Shown here piece by piece: positions 16,474 through 23,867 of a stretch of DNA of 64,000 nt. The translations under genes and the position numbers were made by a program. A model generated the notes under the pieces. It ran no database searches. It saw only the letters and a program-made list of their open reading frames with translations, and was not told where the DNA came from. The DNA is from Sphingobium arseniciresistens. Its GTDB lineage: Bacteria; Pseudomonadota; Alphaproteobacteria; Sphingomonadales; Sphingomonadaceae. The number at the start of each line of letters is the position of its first letter. The stretch's first letter is position 1. The stretch lies in assembly GCA_029167225.1 (NCBI GenBank), contig JARFNK010000019.1, positions 1-64,000 on the forward strand, read 5' to 3'.

Positions 16474-17066
16474 AGCAGTTTCTCCATCCGGGTGAGGCGA
16501 TCGATGGCGACCGGGCCATAATAGCGGCTGTCATATCCGTCGGGATGGCTCGACCCGACGAAGATCATGCCTTCCGGAATATTGGGGCTGACCGGCTGCC
16601 AGTGCCTGAGCGCTTTGCCGCTGCGCGTCGCAGGCTTGCTGACGCCCATCAGCCGGCCATTGCAATAGTACCAGCCATTGCGGCTCGGACCGAAGCTTGC
16701 AGGCTTCTCGACCATGACGATCCGGTCGCCCGGCATGCACAGCGCATATTTGGTGACGGCAACGGGCCTGGGGCCGGCAATCGCATCGGCGAGTGTGAAG
16801 GAGACGAGATCGCCGCGGTGCACTGGCCCCGTAGAGCGATGGACGACCCAGGCCTCGATCGAAGGCGTCATGACCAAGGTGATTTGCGGCATCGTTACCC
16901 AAGCGAAAAGGCCGATCGGCAATACGATCCCATAGGCCTTGAAGAGCTGGGCGGGCCGCGCCGGTTGTCCAAGGCCGCTCGCGCCCAGCGCTACGGCCGC
17001 CCGTAGCGGCAGGTCTTTCAGTTCATGCCAGGCGCGCTTACCGCCGTGCCAGATGAGCGAGAGCAT
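16470..17066 (-). CDS. S26 signal peptidase, TraF/TrhF type
   Basis: A 198-residue inner-membrane serine peptidase of family S26. It has an N-terminal helix (AYGIVLPIGLFAWVTMPQIT), Ser69 in TPSIEAW as nucleophile and Lys106 in VTKYALCMPGD as general base, then the late SSHPDGYDSRYYG motif. Relatives in conjugation operons (TrhF; TraF of RP4) process pilin or other transfer proteins. The ATG at 17066 has GGAGG seven bases upstream and fixes the start inside trbC. It is located between trbC and traF. Confidence 0.88.
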   Translation of the reverse strand: MLSLIWHGGKRAWHELKDLPLRAAVALGASGLGQPARPAQLFKAYGIVLPIGLFAWVTMPQITLVMTPSIEAWVVHRSTGPVHRGDLVSFTLADAIAGPRPVAVTKYALCMPGDRIVMVEKPASFGPSRNGWYYCNGRLMGVSKPATRSGKALRHWQPVSPNIPEGMIFVGSSHPDGYDSRYYGPVAIDRLTRMEKLL

Positions 17067-17940
17067 CCCGTACCTCCTCCCTGCCGCCGAGGCGGCCATA
17101 TTCCTCGAGAAGCCCCGACAAGGCGGCATCGCCCTGAACCAGATGCGCCGCGCGAGGACTTGCCTCGTCGCGCTCACAATAGGGGAGCGTCGGATCGCCG
17201 GGGATCATCGCGAGCGTGGGAACCCGGGCGACGCCATGTTGCCGAAAGACCAGCGGATCGACGATCAGTTGCACGTCCCGCATGGCGCAAGCCGGGCCTT
17301 CGCAGCCCGGATCGCGCCGCAGGATGGCGGCGGACAGCTTTGCCATCGGCGCCACTTGCCGCATTCCGCCCGGCATCCCGCGAAACGCCATGACCCCTCC
17401 GGCACGCTCGAGCTGCCCGGCATAGGTGCGCAGTGTCTCGATCGGCATTGATGAGGAGACGAACAGGACTGGCACCCAGTGTTTGCTCATGCCGGGCGAA
17501 ACCACTCCAGCCAGCGCCGCCGCTTCCGGCTGCTCCAGTCCGAGCGCCTGCGCGATCCGGCGACTGGCGGCGTCGCGCTCGGCTGCCAGGCGCTCGCGCG
17601 CGGCCGCGATGTCGGCCTGCGCGCGTTTCGCCATTTCCGGATCGTTCCTGCGGGCTTTCAGCCCCTCGAAAGCGCGGCGCTGCGCTGCGGCGTCGGGCCT
17701 GGCCGGCAGAACGGGTGAAGGCGAGGTTGATGCCCTGGTCTTGCCGACGGCGCGTTTCATCCGCTCCAGCGCCGCTTCGCCTTCATCCTGGATGCGCGCA
17801 CGCGCATTTTCGTTTTCCGTCTGATCGCCCCCGGCCTGCTGCTCAGCGGCCCGAGCGAAGGCGGGCACCGATAGGGACGCAAGCATGAGCCCTGCCAGAA
17901 GCAGAACGCGCCTAGTTGCTGATCGTCTGCATATAGGCAT
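17038..17940 (-). CDS. trbC: type F pilin assembly protein TrbC
   Basis: A 300-residue protein with a signal peptide (LLLAGLMLASLSVPAFARA), a charged helical region (about 35-135) and the TrbC core (VLFVSSSMPIETLRTYAGQL, RVPTLAMI). TrbC is a periplasmic protein of F-type systems needed for pilus assembly, often fused or adjacent to traW. The C-terminal core is a thioredoxin-like fold without CxxC. It overlaps traN downstream part by 29 bases and the S26 peptidase by 29 bases. The longest ATG was used; the signal peptide supports it. Confidence 0.88.
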   Translation of the reverse strand: MPICRRSATRRVLLLAGLMLASLSVPAFARAAEQQAGGDQTENENARARIQDEGEAALERMKRAVGKTRASTSPSPVLPARPDAAAQRRAFEGLKARRNDPEMAKRAQADIAAARERLAAERDAASRRIAQALGLEQPEAAALAGVVSPGMSKHWVPVLFVSSSMPIETLRTYAGQLERAGGVMAFRGMPGGMRQVAPMAKLSAAILRRDPGCEGPACAMRDVQLIVDPLVFRQHGVARVPTLAMIPGDPTLPYCERDEASPRAAHLVQGDAALSGLLEEYGRLGGREEVRDALAHLARR

Positions 17941-19021
17941 CGATCTTGTCCTTCATGTCGATCTGAATTTCGGATTGGGCGCGGGCTTCGACTTCCGCAT
18001 AATATTCGGAGAGGTCCATCCGCGAGAAATCGAGCGCCTGGAATTCCTCGGGCGTGAAGCCCCGGCAATAGGGCTGTTTGGCGGTGCCCCAACCGATGGC
18101 GCTGAAGGCCTTCAGCTGCGGACGCCCCTGTTCCTGGATGATCCGGCCAAGCTTGGTGTTGAAGCAGCAATGGCCCCGGGCCTTCTGCACGCAGATGCCA
18201 AGGATCTTCGAGGAGCAGTAGCTGCCGACCTCATGGCACATGCCCGAGCCGCGCAGCATGCCCACTTCCATATCCTGTTGATCACAGCCCTGGAGCAGCA
18301 CCTCGATCATGAAATTGACCGCAAGGCTGATCGCGATCGAGGTGGGGTCTATGCCGACGATGATCGCATTGGCGCCGGCGCTGGCCGCCTGGCTCGCGGT
18401 CGCACCTGCCTTGAAGGCTGTGTAGGCCGCTTTCATGCCGGTGAAGACGCCCTTGGCGACCGCGATCTTGGTCGAGATGGACGAGATCGAGCCGCCCATG
18501 CCGTCTTTCACGATCTTGCCCTTGTCCTTGCAGCAATTGGAGAAGGTCGTCTTGAGGCCGGCAGGACGGCAACGTGTGGCACGGCCGGAAAATATCTCGA
18601 TCGTGCCCAGACAATTGCCCTCGGCATCGACGGCGCCATCGGCTTCGACACCCGGATCGTCGATGACCGGATCGTCGATGACCGGATCGTCGACGATCGG
18701 GTTGGCGCTGGTGTCGATGCAGGCATTGGCCGAGCAGGCCGCTGCGCCGCCACTGGCAGGCACCTCGCAGCCGTATTGATCGCCAAGCGGGCAGTGCAGG
18801 GCGCCCGAGACGTCGGCCTCGCACATCGTCTGGCCGATCGGGCACATCCAGCCGCCCGACGCCGTCAGATGGCAGCTCGCCGTCTCGCCATCGTCGGCCG
18901 TATCACCATTGCCGTTGAGATCGACCGCGCAAAGCTGCTGTGCCGCGGCGTTCGACGGGCACAACACTATGCCCGCCATCAGCATTAGGGCTCCGCCGAG
19001 CAGGGTTATACGCGCGCTCAA
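17912..19021 (-). CDS. traN: TraN, downstream part (Cys-rich)
   Basis: A 369-residue protein with its own signal peptide (LLGGALMLMAGIVLCPSNAAA). Cys-rich segments match the C-terminal half of TraN (CPIGQTMC, FSNCCKDKGKIVKDGM, GMCHEVGSYCSSKILGICVQ, GHCCFNTKLGRIIQEQGRPQ). TraN is the outer-membrane mating-pair stabilisation adhesin. The gene overlaps the upstream part at 19018 by 4 bases (TTGA) and probably starts at TTG 19021. A DDPVI repeat (18661-18690) marks a flexible linker. Because it has its own signal peptide, the two halves look like separate proteins and not a simple frameshift. Confidence 0.85.
   Translation of the reverse strand: MSARITLLGGALMLMAGIVLCPSNAAAQQLCAVDLNGNGDTADDGETASCHLTASGGWMCPIGQTMCEADVSGALHCPLGDQYGCEVPASGGAAACSANACIDTSANPIVDDPVIDDPVIDDPGVEADGAVDAEGNCLGTIEIFSGRATRCRPAGLKTTFSNCCKDKGKIVKDGMGGSISSISTKIAVAKGVFTGMKAAYTAFKAGATASQAASAGANAIIVGIDPTSIAISLAVNFMIEVLLQGCDQQDMEVGMLRGSGMCHEVGSYCSSKILGICVQKARGHCCFNTKLGRIIQEQGRPQLKAFSAIGWGTAKQPYCRGFTPEEFQALDFSRMDLSEYYAEVEARAQSEIQIDMKDKIDAYMQTISN
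18661..18690. repeat. 15-base tandem repeat in traN
   Basis: Two perfect copies of CGATGACCGGATCGT (18661-18675 and 18676-18690) followed by a partial third copy. On the minus strand they encode the repeated residues DDPVI in the downstream TraN protein, giving an acidic linker between two Cys-rich parts. The length is a multiple of three, so copy-number change would keep the frame. Confidence 0.85.
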
Positions 19022-20949
19022 CGCACGCTGCTCGTGCAGACGAGGTCAGCACCGCCCAGGCGCACCGTCTGCATCATCACCGCCGCCTCGGGGAAATCGT
19101 CGAGACAGCCGCATCCCTGGACCAGTTCTTCGCCTTCACCGGCCGGGCAGACATTGCTGTCCTGGCACGCATGATAAAAGTAGTCCCAGCCCGTGGGATT
19201 GGTCTGCTTCGAGCCGGTCACGCCATCAAGTGCGGCGGCTGCGTTCACCATTGCCTTGCGGGTCTTGCAGATCGGCTCGCAGGCATTGACGCTGCCGCGG
19301 TCGGGCAGGGCAAAATTGCGCGTCGTGAGGCTATAGCCGCCATCGGCGGTTCTCACCCGGTCAGCGAGCACCGTCTCGGTCGAATGATCGATGATATAGG
19401 CGCCGCGCGAGAGATCCGGTTTCGTCGCCTGTCCCAGATCCACCGTGCACCGGTAGCCTCGCTCGCGCAGGAAGAAGTCGCGAGTGATCTGGGAGGAACA
19501 GGCGCCCGTTCCGAAAAGCCGGGTTTGCGGCAAGGGCGAAAGTCCGGTGTTCACGCCGCTGCGAAAGGTGGTGACCCCGTCCACCACTTCGTCCTGCAAC
19601 CGGCATTCGTTGTTCAAGATGTAGGCGCCGCAGGTGTCGACAAGCTGCTCGGTCGTCTTGCAGCCTGCATCCACATTGGCCTCAATCGACGCATAAGCTT
19701 CGCCGCCATCGGCGACCGCGACCCGCAGCCAGATATTGTGATCGCCCTGTGTCATCCGCGAAGTGAGATCGAGGCCGGGATAGGCGTAGAACGCACCCTT
19801 CTTTTCGCACTTGCCGGGCGGCAAGCCCGTACCGGGCCAGCTCTGCGGACCCGAGCCGACCAGTTCTCCATCGACACGGATCTGGGCCCAGTCGTCTGCG
19901 CCAAAGCGGGTCAGCAGCACCTGTCGAAGGCGACCGACGTCCTTGACGCGGAGCGTCATGTGAAAATCGAAGATCGAGCAGGAGCCGCCCGACAGGCTGT
20001 CGTCAGCAGGAGAACCCATCACAAAGGTGACTGTCCCTGGACTGGCGATCGTCGTCGCATAGCCACCGGAAGTGCGATCGATGATCTTGTCGGGCGTCAT
20101 CTCCTCGTGCGTGATCTGCCGGGTGACCGTGCAGTTCCGGCTCACTTCGGAGGTGCCGGTGCCGGTCGACGAGGCCGAGAGCGCCTGGAAAACGCTGCTC
20201 GCCTCTGCGGCGGCATAGGCGTCGCCGGCAATGGCGTTCGGATTTGCCTTATACGCCGTCGCACCGATCTGGGGCTGCGCCGCGCAGGCGGTCGTCCGTG
20301 CGCCGGTGTAGCGGATCACCGGTCCTTCGATGGAGGCCTGCGCGATGCCGATCCGCGCATCGGCGCTGGTGAGCGCGCCGACGACCCCGCCGCCGAGGTC
20401 CTTGAGCACGGAGGCCATGTTGCCCCAGACCAGATTGCTGCCGCAGCTGTTGTTGACGCAGTAACAACCGGCGAGATCGGTCAGCTCGACTTCGCTGAGC
20501 TTGAGCGACCCGGTGGCAGAGGTATCCCAGCGGAAGAAGCGGCAGGCGTCCCAGGTGCCGGGTGCACAGGAGATGATCCCGTTGGCGCAGATGCCCGAGG
20601 CAGGAACGGGCAGGGTCAGCGCTTCGTCGAAGCTGCCGTCGAGATCCCTGTCGCGCGAGATGCTGAGCGTGCCGATGTCGCCGGTCGCATTGGGCTGGGC
20701 GAGCAGTTCCAGCATTGTCGCGGTTTTCTGGCAGGCCAGGTTGGGCGTGAACGTCTTCGAGGAATCGACCGTCGTAATCGTCTGCCCGGCAAGACCCGGG
20801 GTCACGTAATTCTCGAGAATGGCATCGCTGTCCGCGCTTTTCTCGCGCGCGGCGGCCGCGGCGGCACGAGCCCGGTCTTCCGCCGTCTGCGCATGGGAAG
20901 GGATGGGCAGGCACAGCGCCGCGACAAGGGCGAGGACAGGGCGCCTCAT
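19018..20949 (-). CDS. traN: TraN, upstream part
   Basis: A 643-residue secreted protein (signal peptide VLALVAALCLPIPSHAQ) with the TraN pattern of cysteines and carbohydrate-binding-like folds (GSCSIFDFHMTLRV, DDWAQIRVDGELV, HNIWLRVAVADGGEAYASIE) and a Cys-rich C-terminus ending DLVCTSSVR. It forms the outer-membrane adhesin that stabilises donor-recipient contact, together with the protein encoded next. It overlaps both neighbours by 4 bases. In F, TraN is a single protein of about 600 residues; here the two genes together encode about 1010 residues. Confidence 0.85.
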   Translation of the reverse strand: MRRPVLALVAALCLPIPSHAQTAEDRARAAAAAAREKSADSDAILENYVTPGLAGQTITTVDSSKTFTPNLACQKTATMLELLAQPNATGDIGTLSISRDRDLDGSFDEALTLPVPASGICANGIISCAPGTWDACRFFRWDTSATGSLKLSEVELTDLAGCYCVNNSCGSNLVWGNMASVLKDLGGGVVGALTSADARIGIAQASIEGPVIRYTGARTTACAAQPQIGATAYKANPNAIAGDAYAAAEASSVFQALSASSTGTGTSEVSRNCTVTRQITHEEMTPDKIIDRTSGGYATTIASPGTVTFVMGSPADDSLSGGSCSIFDFHMTLRVKDVGRLRQVLLTRFGADDWAQIRVDGELVGSGPQSWPGTGLPPGKCEKKGAFYAYPGLDLTSRMTQGDHNIWLRVAVADGGEAYASIEANVDAGCKTTEQLVDTCGAYILNNECRLQDEVVDGVTTFRSGVNTGLSPLPQTRLFGTGACSSQITRDFFLRERGYRCTVDLGQATKPDLSRGAYIIDHSTETVLADRVRTADGGYSLTTRNFALPDRGSVNACEPICKTRKAMVNAAAALDGVTGSKQTNPTGWDYFYHACQDSNVCPAGEGEELVQGCGCLDDFPEAAVMMQTVRLGGADLVCTSSVR

Positions 20950-21275
20950 GGCCGGATCTCGCTCGGTACGATCAGCCGGGATCCACGTCGCAGCCGGAAC
21001 AGAAGAATCCCACCAGCACGCGCGGCGAGCTCCGCGCGAAACACTGCCTGTCCTTCAAAAACGGTCAGCGTGGCCACGACGACAGACGGCGAGGAGGGGC
21101 GCACCGCCTGTCCATCGTCTGTATTCACGGCCACGCCGACCGCCCGACCGACGCCGCAGGGGGGATGCGACGCCGGTCTAACCGCATGGGGTACACCCGG
21201 CGCAATGGAATGACGGGCAAGCCATCGGCTGTTCCCGGGCGATCCCATGTGGTCAGGAAAAGACGGGCCGGTCAT
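20946..21275 (-). CDS. small unknown protein between traU and traN
   Basis: A 109-residue protein starting at ATG 21275, which overlaps the traU stop (ATGA), and ending at an ATGA overlap with traN. Start and stop are thus both coupled to neighbours, which is strong evidence that it is translated. The C-terminal half has the best-formed sequence (VVVATLTVFEGQAVFRAELA, GGILLFRLRRGSRLIVP), with a short hydrophobic strand pattern but no certain membrane helix. No family was recognised. It may be an assembly factor specific to this branch of F-type systems. Confidence 0.65.
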   Translation of the reverse strand: MTGPSFPDHMGSPGNSRWLARHSIAPGVPHAVRPASHPPCGVGRAVGVAVNTDDGQAVRPSSPSVVVATLTVFEGQAVFRAELAARAGGILLFRLRRGSRLIVPSEIRP

Positions 21276-22285
21276 GGCGTTGAGACCCCGGCGCAGCAGA
21301 TCGTCTTTTCGAACAGCATGAATTGGGCATTGTCCTTGCCCGGTGCATGCTTGGCACTGGTCCACAGGGCGCCGGGACGGCCGACATTGACGCACTGGCC
21401 GCCCTTGACCGGTTCCATCAGCTGGAACTTGTAACGGCTCTTGGTCCAGACGGGCTGGGGAATGAAGGAACAGCCGTCCGCCGAACTGACGGTAAGTGCG
21501 CCGAGCCGGCCCATCATGAACACGCCGCGGGCGGCAAGGCCGGCCCAGGCCTCGACGCTGTCCCCGAAATGAATATCGCCAGCGATGGGATAGGTCGCAC
21601 CCCAGCTGCCCATGCACCAGAAAAGCGGATCGACGACCTTGCCCGCGGCGGCCGCGGCGCTGTCGGCCATGCAGGCGAGCCCCGCCGCCGGATTGCCGAA
21701 CAGGATCGCCTCGGGCTGGATGATCGCGCCCAGTGTCGCCGACTGCCAGGTCGGCAGGACCTCGGTGATGAGCGCGACATCGAAGCCGTTGTCCTCGATG
21801 CAGGGCAGGTCGGTGAACATGTCGAGCATCTTCCAGACCGGCGCGATATAATAGTGCATCTGCGCGAACATCTTGCGTGTATTGGTGCCGTCGGCGAGGC
21901 TGCTCTGGCTTCCCTGCAGCTTGCCGCCGGTCGGCATGATGTCTGCGCCCAGCGCCATCATGCAACCGGGCTCGGTCACCACGTCGACCATCCGGTTAGG
22001 TGACCAGAAGCTCACCTTCACCCCGAACCAGAAGGTGACGCCCTTGCGGCACGCGCACAAAGGCTTGGAAGCCGACTGCGCGTCGAGCGCCTTGCCGAGC
22101 GGATCACTGGGACCGACCTTCACGCCGCCAATGGTGATCGGGAAGATGCAGCTCCAGCGCACCTTGGTGATCGGGTTGAACACCGTGCCCGCCTCGCATT
22201 TGGAGGCATGAGCCGGAGCAGCGAGCGCCAGCGCGGCAGAACCGCACCCCAGCGCCAGCAGTCGGCGAAGGGACAATCCTTTCAT
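21272..22285 (-). CDS. traU: conjugal transfer protein TraU
   Basis: A 337-residue protein with a signal peptide ending APAHA. It has TraU hallmarks: Cys-rich opening (SKCEAGTVFNPITKVRWSCI, FPITIGGVKVG), CACRKGVTFWFGVKVSFW, VVTEPGCMM and a C-terminal KTICCAG. TraU is a periplasmic, disulfide-rich protein needed for DNA transfer and pilus assembly with TraW and TrbC. It starts at an ATGA overlap with traW. Confidence 0.93.
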   Translation of the reverse strand: MKGLSLRRLLALGCGSAALALAAPAHASKCEAGTVFNPITKVRWSCIFPITIGGVKVGPSDPLGKALDAQSASKPLCACRKGVTFWFGVKVSFWSPNRMVDVVTEPGCMMALGADIMPTGGKLQGSQSSLADGTNTRKMFAQMHYYIAPVWKMLDMFTDLPCIEDNGFDVALITEVLPTWQSATLGAIIQPEAILFGNPAAGLACMADSAAAAAGKVVDPLFWCMGSWGATYPIAGDIHFGDSVEAWAGLAARGVFMMGRLGALTVSSADGCSFIPQPVWTKSRYKFQLMEPVKGGQCVNVGRPGALWTSAKHAPGKDNAQFMLFEKTICCAGVSTP

Positions 22286-22941
22286 CGCGCGCCCCTCCGG
22301 TCTGTCTTGCTCCTGTCGACCTCGGTCAGCACCAGTTTCTGTCCCGCCTGGCTGACGATCACCGGCGCGACCGTCAGGCCGAGCCGCGCCTTGACCCGCT
22401 CCTCGAGCAGAAACAGTGCCCGCTCATGGCGTTCGCCAAGGGTGATTGCGTCGGCATCGCCGGGGCTGCCAGCCGCCAGCAGGATAAAGTCGGCCGGCCT
22501 CGCGGTCCGCAGCGCCCAGCCGAGGTCGCGTGGATGCACGACGAAAAGCCTCTGGGGCAGCGAGACGTAGGCGAGCGGATTGAAGCTGTAGCCTTTGGCG
22601 TAAAGCAGCTTGCCGTCCTGCAGGCGTATATCCTGGTCGAGCGTATAGAAGGGAACCACCGTGCGACTCCGATCGGCTCGCGCGATCCCGAGCGCCGCCG
22701 GCTTCATCGCGGACCAGCGTTCACGCGGACCGAAGGCGGTTTTCATGTCGGGAACCTGCGCCGCCCGGCCTTCGATCTCGTTTAGCGCATCGGGCTCGGC
22801 GATGGGCCAGGTGCGCCCTATTGTGCTCGTCTCCGCATCGAGCGACGTCGACATGAGCATTCCGGCCATGATCGCCGTCGATGTGAGAGCACCCAGGACA
22901 GGAGAGCGAAAGCAAGGCCCACGCCGGAATCTAGCGGCCAT
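22282..22941 (-). CDS. traW: conjugal transfer protein TraW
   Basis: A 219-residue protein. The ATG at 22941 has GGAG nine bases upstream and gives a signal-like helix (SPVLGALTSTAIMAGMLMST). The TraW body is recognisable from IGRTWPIAEPDALNEIEGRA, YTLDQDIRLQDGKLLYAKGY, FNPLAYVSLPQRLFVV and the late VAPVIVSQAGQKLVLTEV. It is periplasmic and needed for F pilus assembly. It overlaps the preceding small gene by 11 bases and traU by 4. Confidence 0.9.
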   Translation of the reverse strand: MAARFRRGPCFRSPVLGALTSTAIMAGMLMSTSLDAETSTIGRTWPIAEPDALNEIEGRAAQVPDMKTAFGPRERWSAMKPAALGIARADRSRTVVPFYTLDQDIRLQDGKLLYAKGYSFNPLAYVSLPQRLFVVHPRDLGWALRTARPADFILLAAGSPGDADAITLGERHERALFLLEERVKARLGLTVAPVIVSQAGQKLVLTEVDRSKTDRRGAR

Positions 22942-23167
22942 GGCGCCGTCTCCAATAAGGGCGAGGGCTCTCGCGATCCTCGCCAATCACAGCGCCGATC
23001 AGCGCGGCGGCGGCGATGATTGCGGTAATTACGACGAGCAGGCGGAATAGTCCGGGCACGTCCGGCAACTGCCAGGCGATAAAGGACTGGACCAGCAGCA
23101 GCCCCTGGCTCCCGACGATCAGGCGGATCGGCCCTGGTGCCGGCGTCGAGGAGAAGATGCCGTTCAT
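22931..23167 (-). CDS. small membrane protein in tra operon
   Basis: A 78-residue protein with one or two hydrophobic segments (PIRLIVGSQGLLLVQSFIAW and LFRLLVVITAIIAAAALIGA) and a basic C-terminus (RPYWRRRHGR). It starts at an ATGA overlap with the upstream gene and sits where F carries trbI between traC and traW. It is shorter than TrbI (about 128 residues) and I do not see convincing likeness, so no symbol is given. Probably an inner-membrane accessory protein of the pilus machine. Confidence 0.6.
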   Translation of the reverse strand: MNGIFSSTPAPGPIRLIVGSQGLLLVQSFIAWQLPDVPGLFRLLVVITAIIAAAALIGAVIGEDRESPRPYWRRRHGR

Positions 23168-23541
23168 GGCCGCCTCCAGCGCCTTGCGAAAGCGCGAACA
23201 TGTCGGGCCAGCGCATCCCAGGGAACGAGGATGAGGCCCGTCGAACCCGCGCCCATGCCGGCACAGATGCCGATGACCACGGCGCCCTGCAGCGGCGCAC
23301 CTAGGCTCGAGGCGGCCATGAACGCGAAGAGAGACGCGACCACCATGCTGCTGGTCACCAGGATGGTGTAGGTAGCCCTCGCGAACCGCCGTTCTGCTTC
23401 GATCACCGTGACGATCGCATGCGCCACCGCCGCGATACCGAGCGCCTGGTTATTGAGGCTGCGCGCATAGGCGAGGAGCGCGTGGATCTCAGCGCCCGCT
23501 TCGAACACAGTTTCGAAGTCCTCATCATGGTCCGGGTTCAT
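23164..23541 (-). CDS. small membrane protein in tra operon
   Basis: A 125-residue protein starting at ATG 23541 (ATGA overlap with the upstream gene). The N-terminal half is acidic then helical (NPDHDEDFETVFEAGAEIHA, HAIVTVIEAERRFARATYT). The C-terminal half has two hydrophobic helices (ILVTSSMVVASLFAFMAAS, GAVVIGICAGMGAGSTGLIL). It pairs with the similarly built protein upstream at 23538-23867. No family recognised; an inner-membrane accessory role is inferred from its place inside the operon. Confidence 0.6.
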   Translation of the reverse strand: MNPDHDEDFETVFEAGAEIHALLAYARSLNNQALGIAAVAHAIVTVIEAERRFARATYTILVTSSMVVASLFAFMAASSLGAPLQGAVVIGICAGMGAGSTGLILVPWDALARHVRAFARRWRRP

Positions 23542-23867
23542 CGCGCCCTCCACTGCGACAAGCACGAGAGGAGCATCCCGCAGGCGCCCGACAGGCCGAT
23601 CAGCAGCATCCCGCTTGCAAAGCATGCAGCGGCCACAATGAGCCCTGTGCGAACCGTCTGTAGCGGCGGCTGGTCCAGCGCGAGGCCGGCGGCGATCACA
23701 AGACCGCCCATCATGCAGGTTTCGATCGCCACCAGGCGCAGCCGCCACTGGAACGCGGCTGCCTCTGCGCGTTTTGCGACGCGGGCCTCGATGATCGCCT
23801 CGATGGCGGGGTCCTGCTCCCAGTCGATCGCCAGCTGGTCGGGATGAGGTTCGGACTTGGGCATCAT
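23538..23867 (-). CDS. small membrane protein downstream of traC
   Basis: A 109-residue protein beginning with two adjacent ATG codons (23867 or 23864) that overlap the traC stop. A soluble, charged N-terminus (LAIDWEQDPAIEAIIEARVA) precedes two hydrophobic helices (ETCMMGGLVIAAGLALDQP, TGLIVAAACFASGMLLIGLS). It resembles its downstream neighbour in layout, so the two may form a complex. No named Tra protein fits. Confidence 0.6.
   Translation of the reverse strand: MMPKSEPHPDQLAIDWEQDPAIEAIIEARVAKRAEAAAFQWRLRLVAIETCMMGGLVIAAGLALDQPPLQTVRTGLIVAAACFASGMLLIGLSGACGMLLSCLSQWRAR

Noticed and set aside
18940-21213. 757-codon open frame on the plus strand across traN
   Set aside because: Antisense shadow of the traN genes with His/Arg-rich low-quality sequence and no motif.
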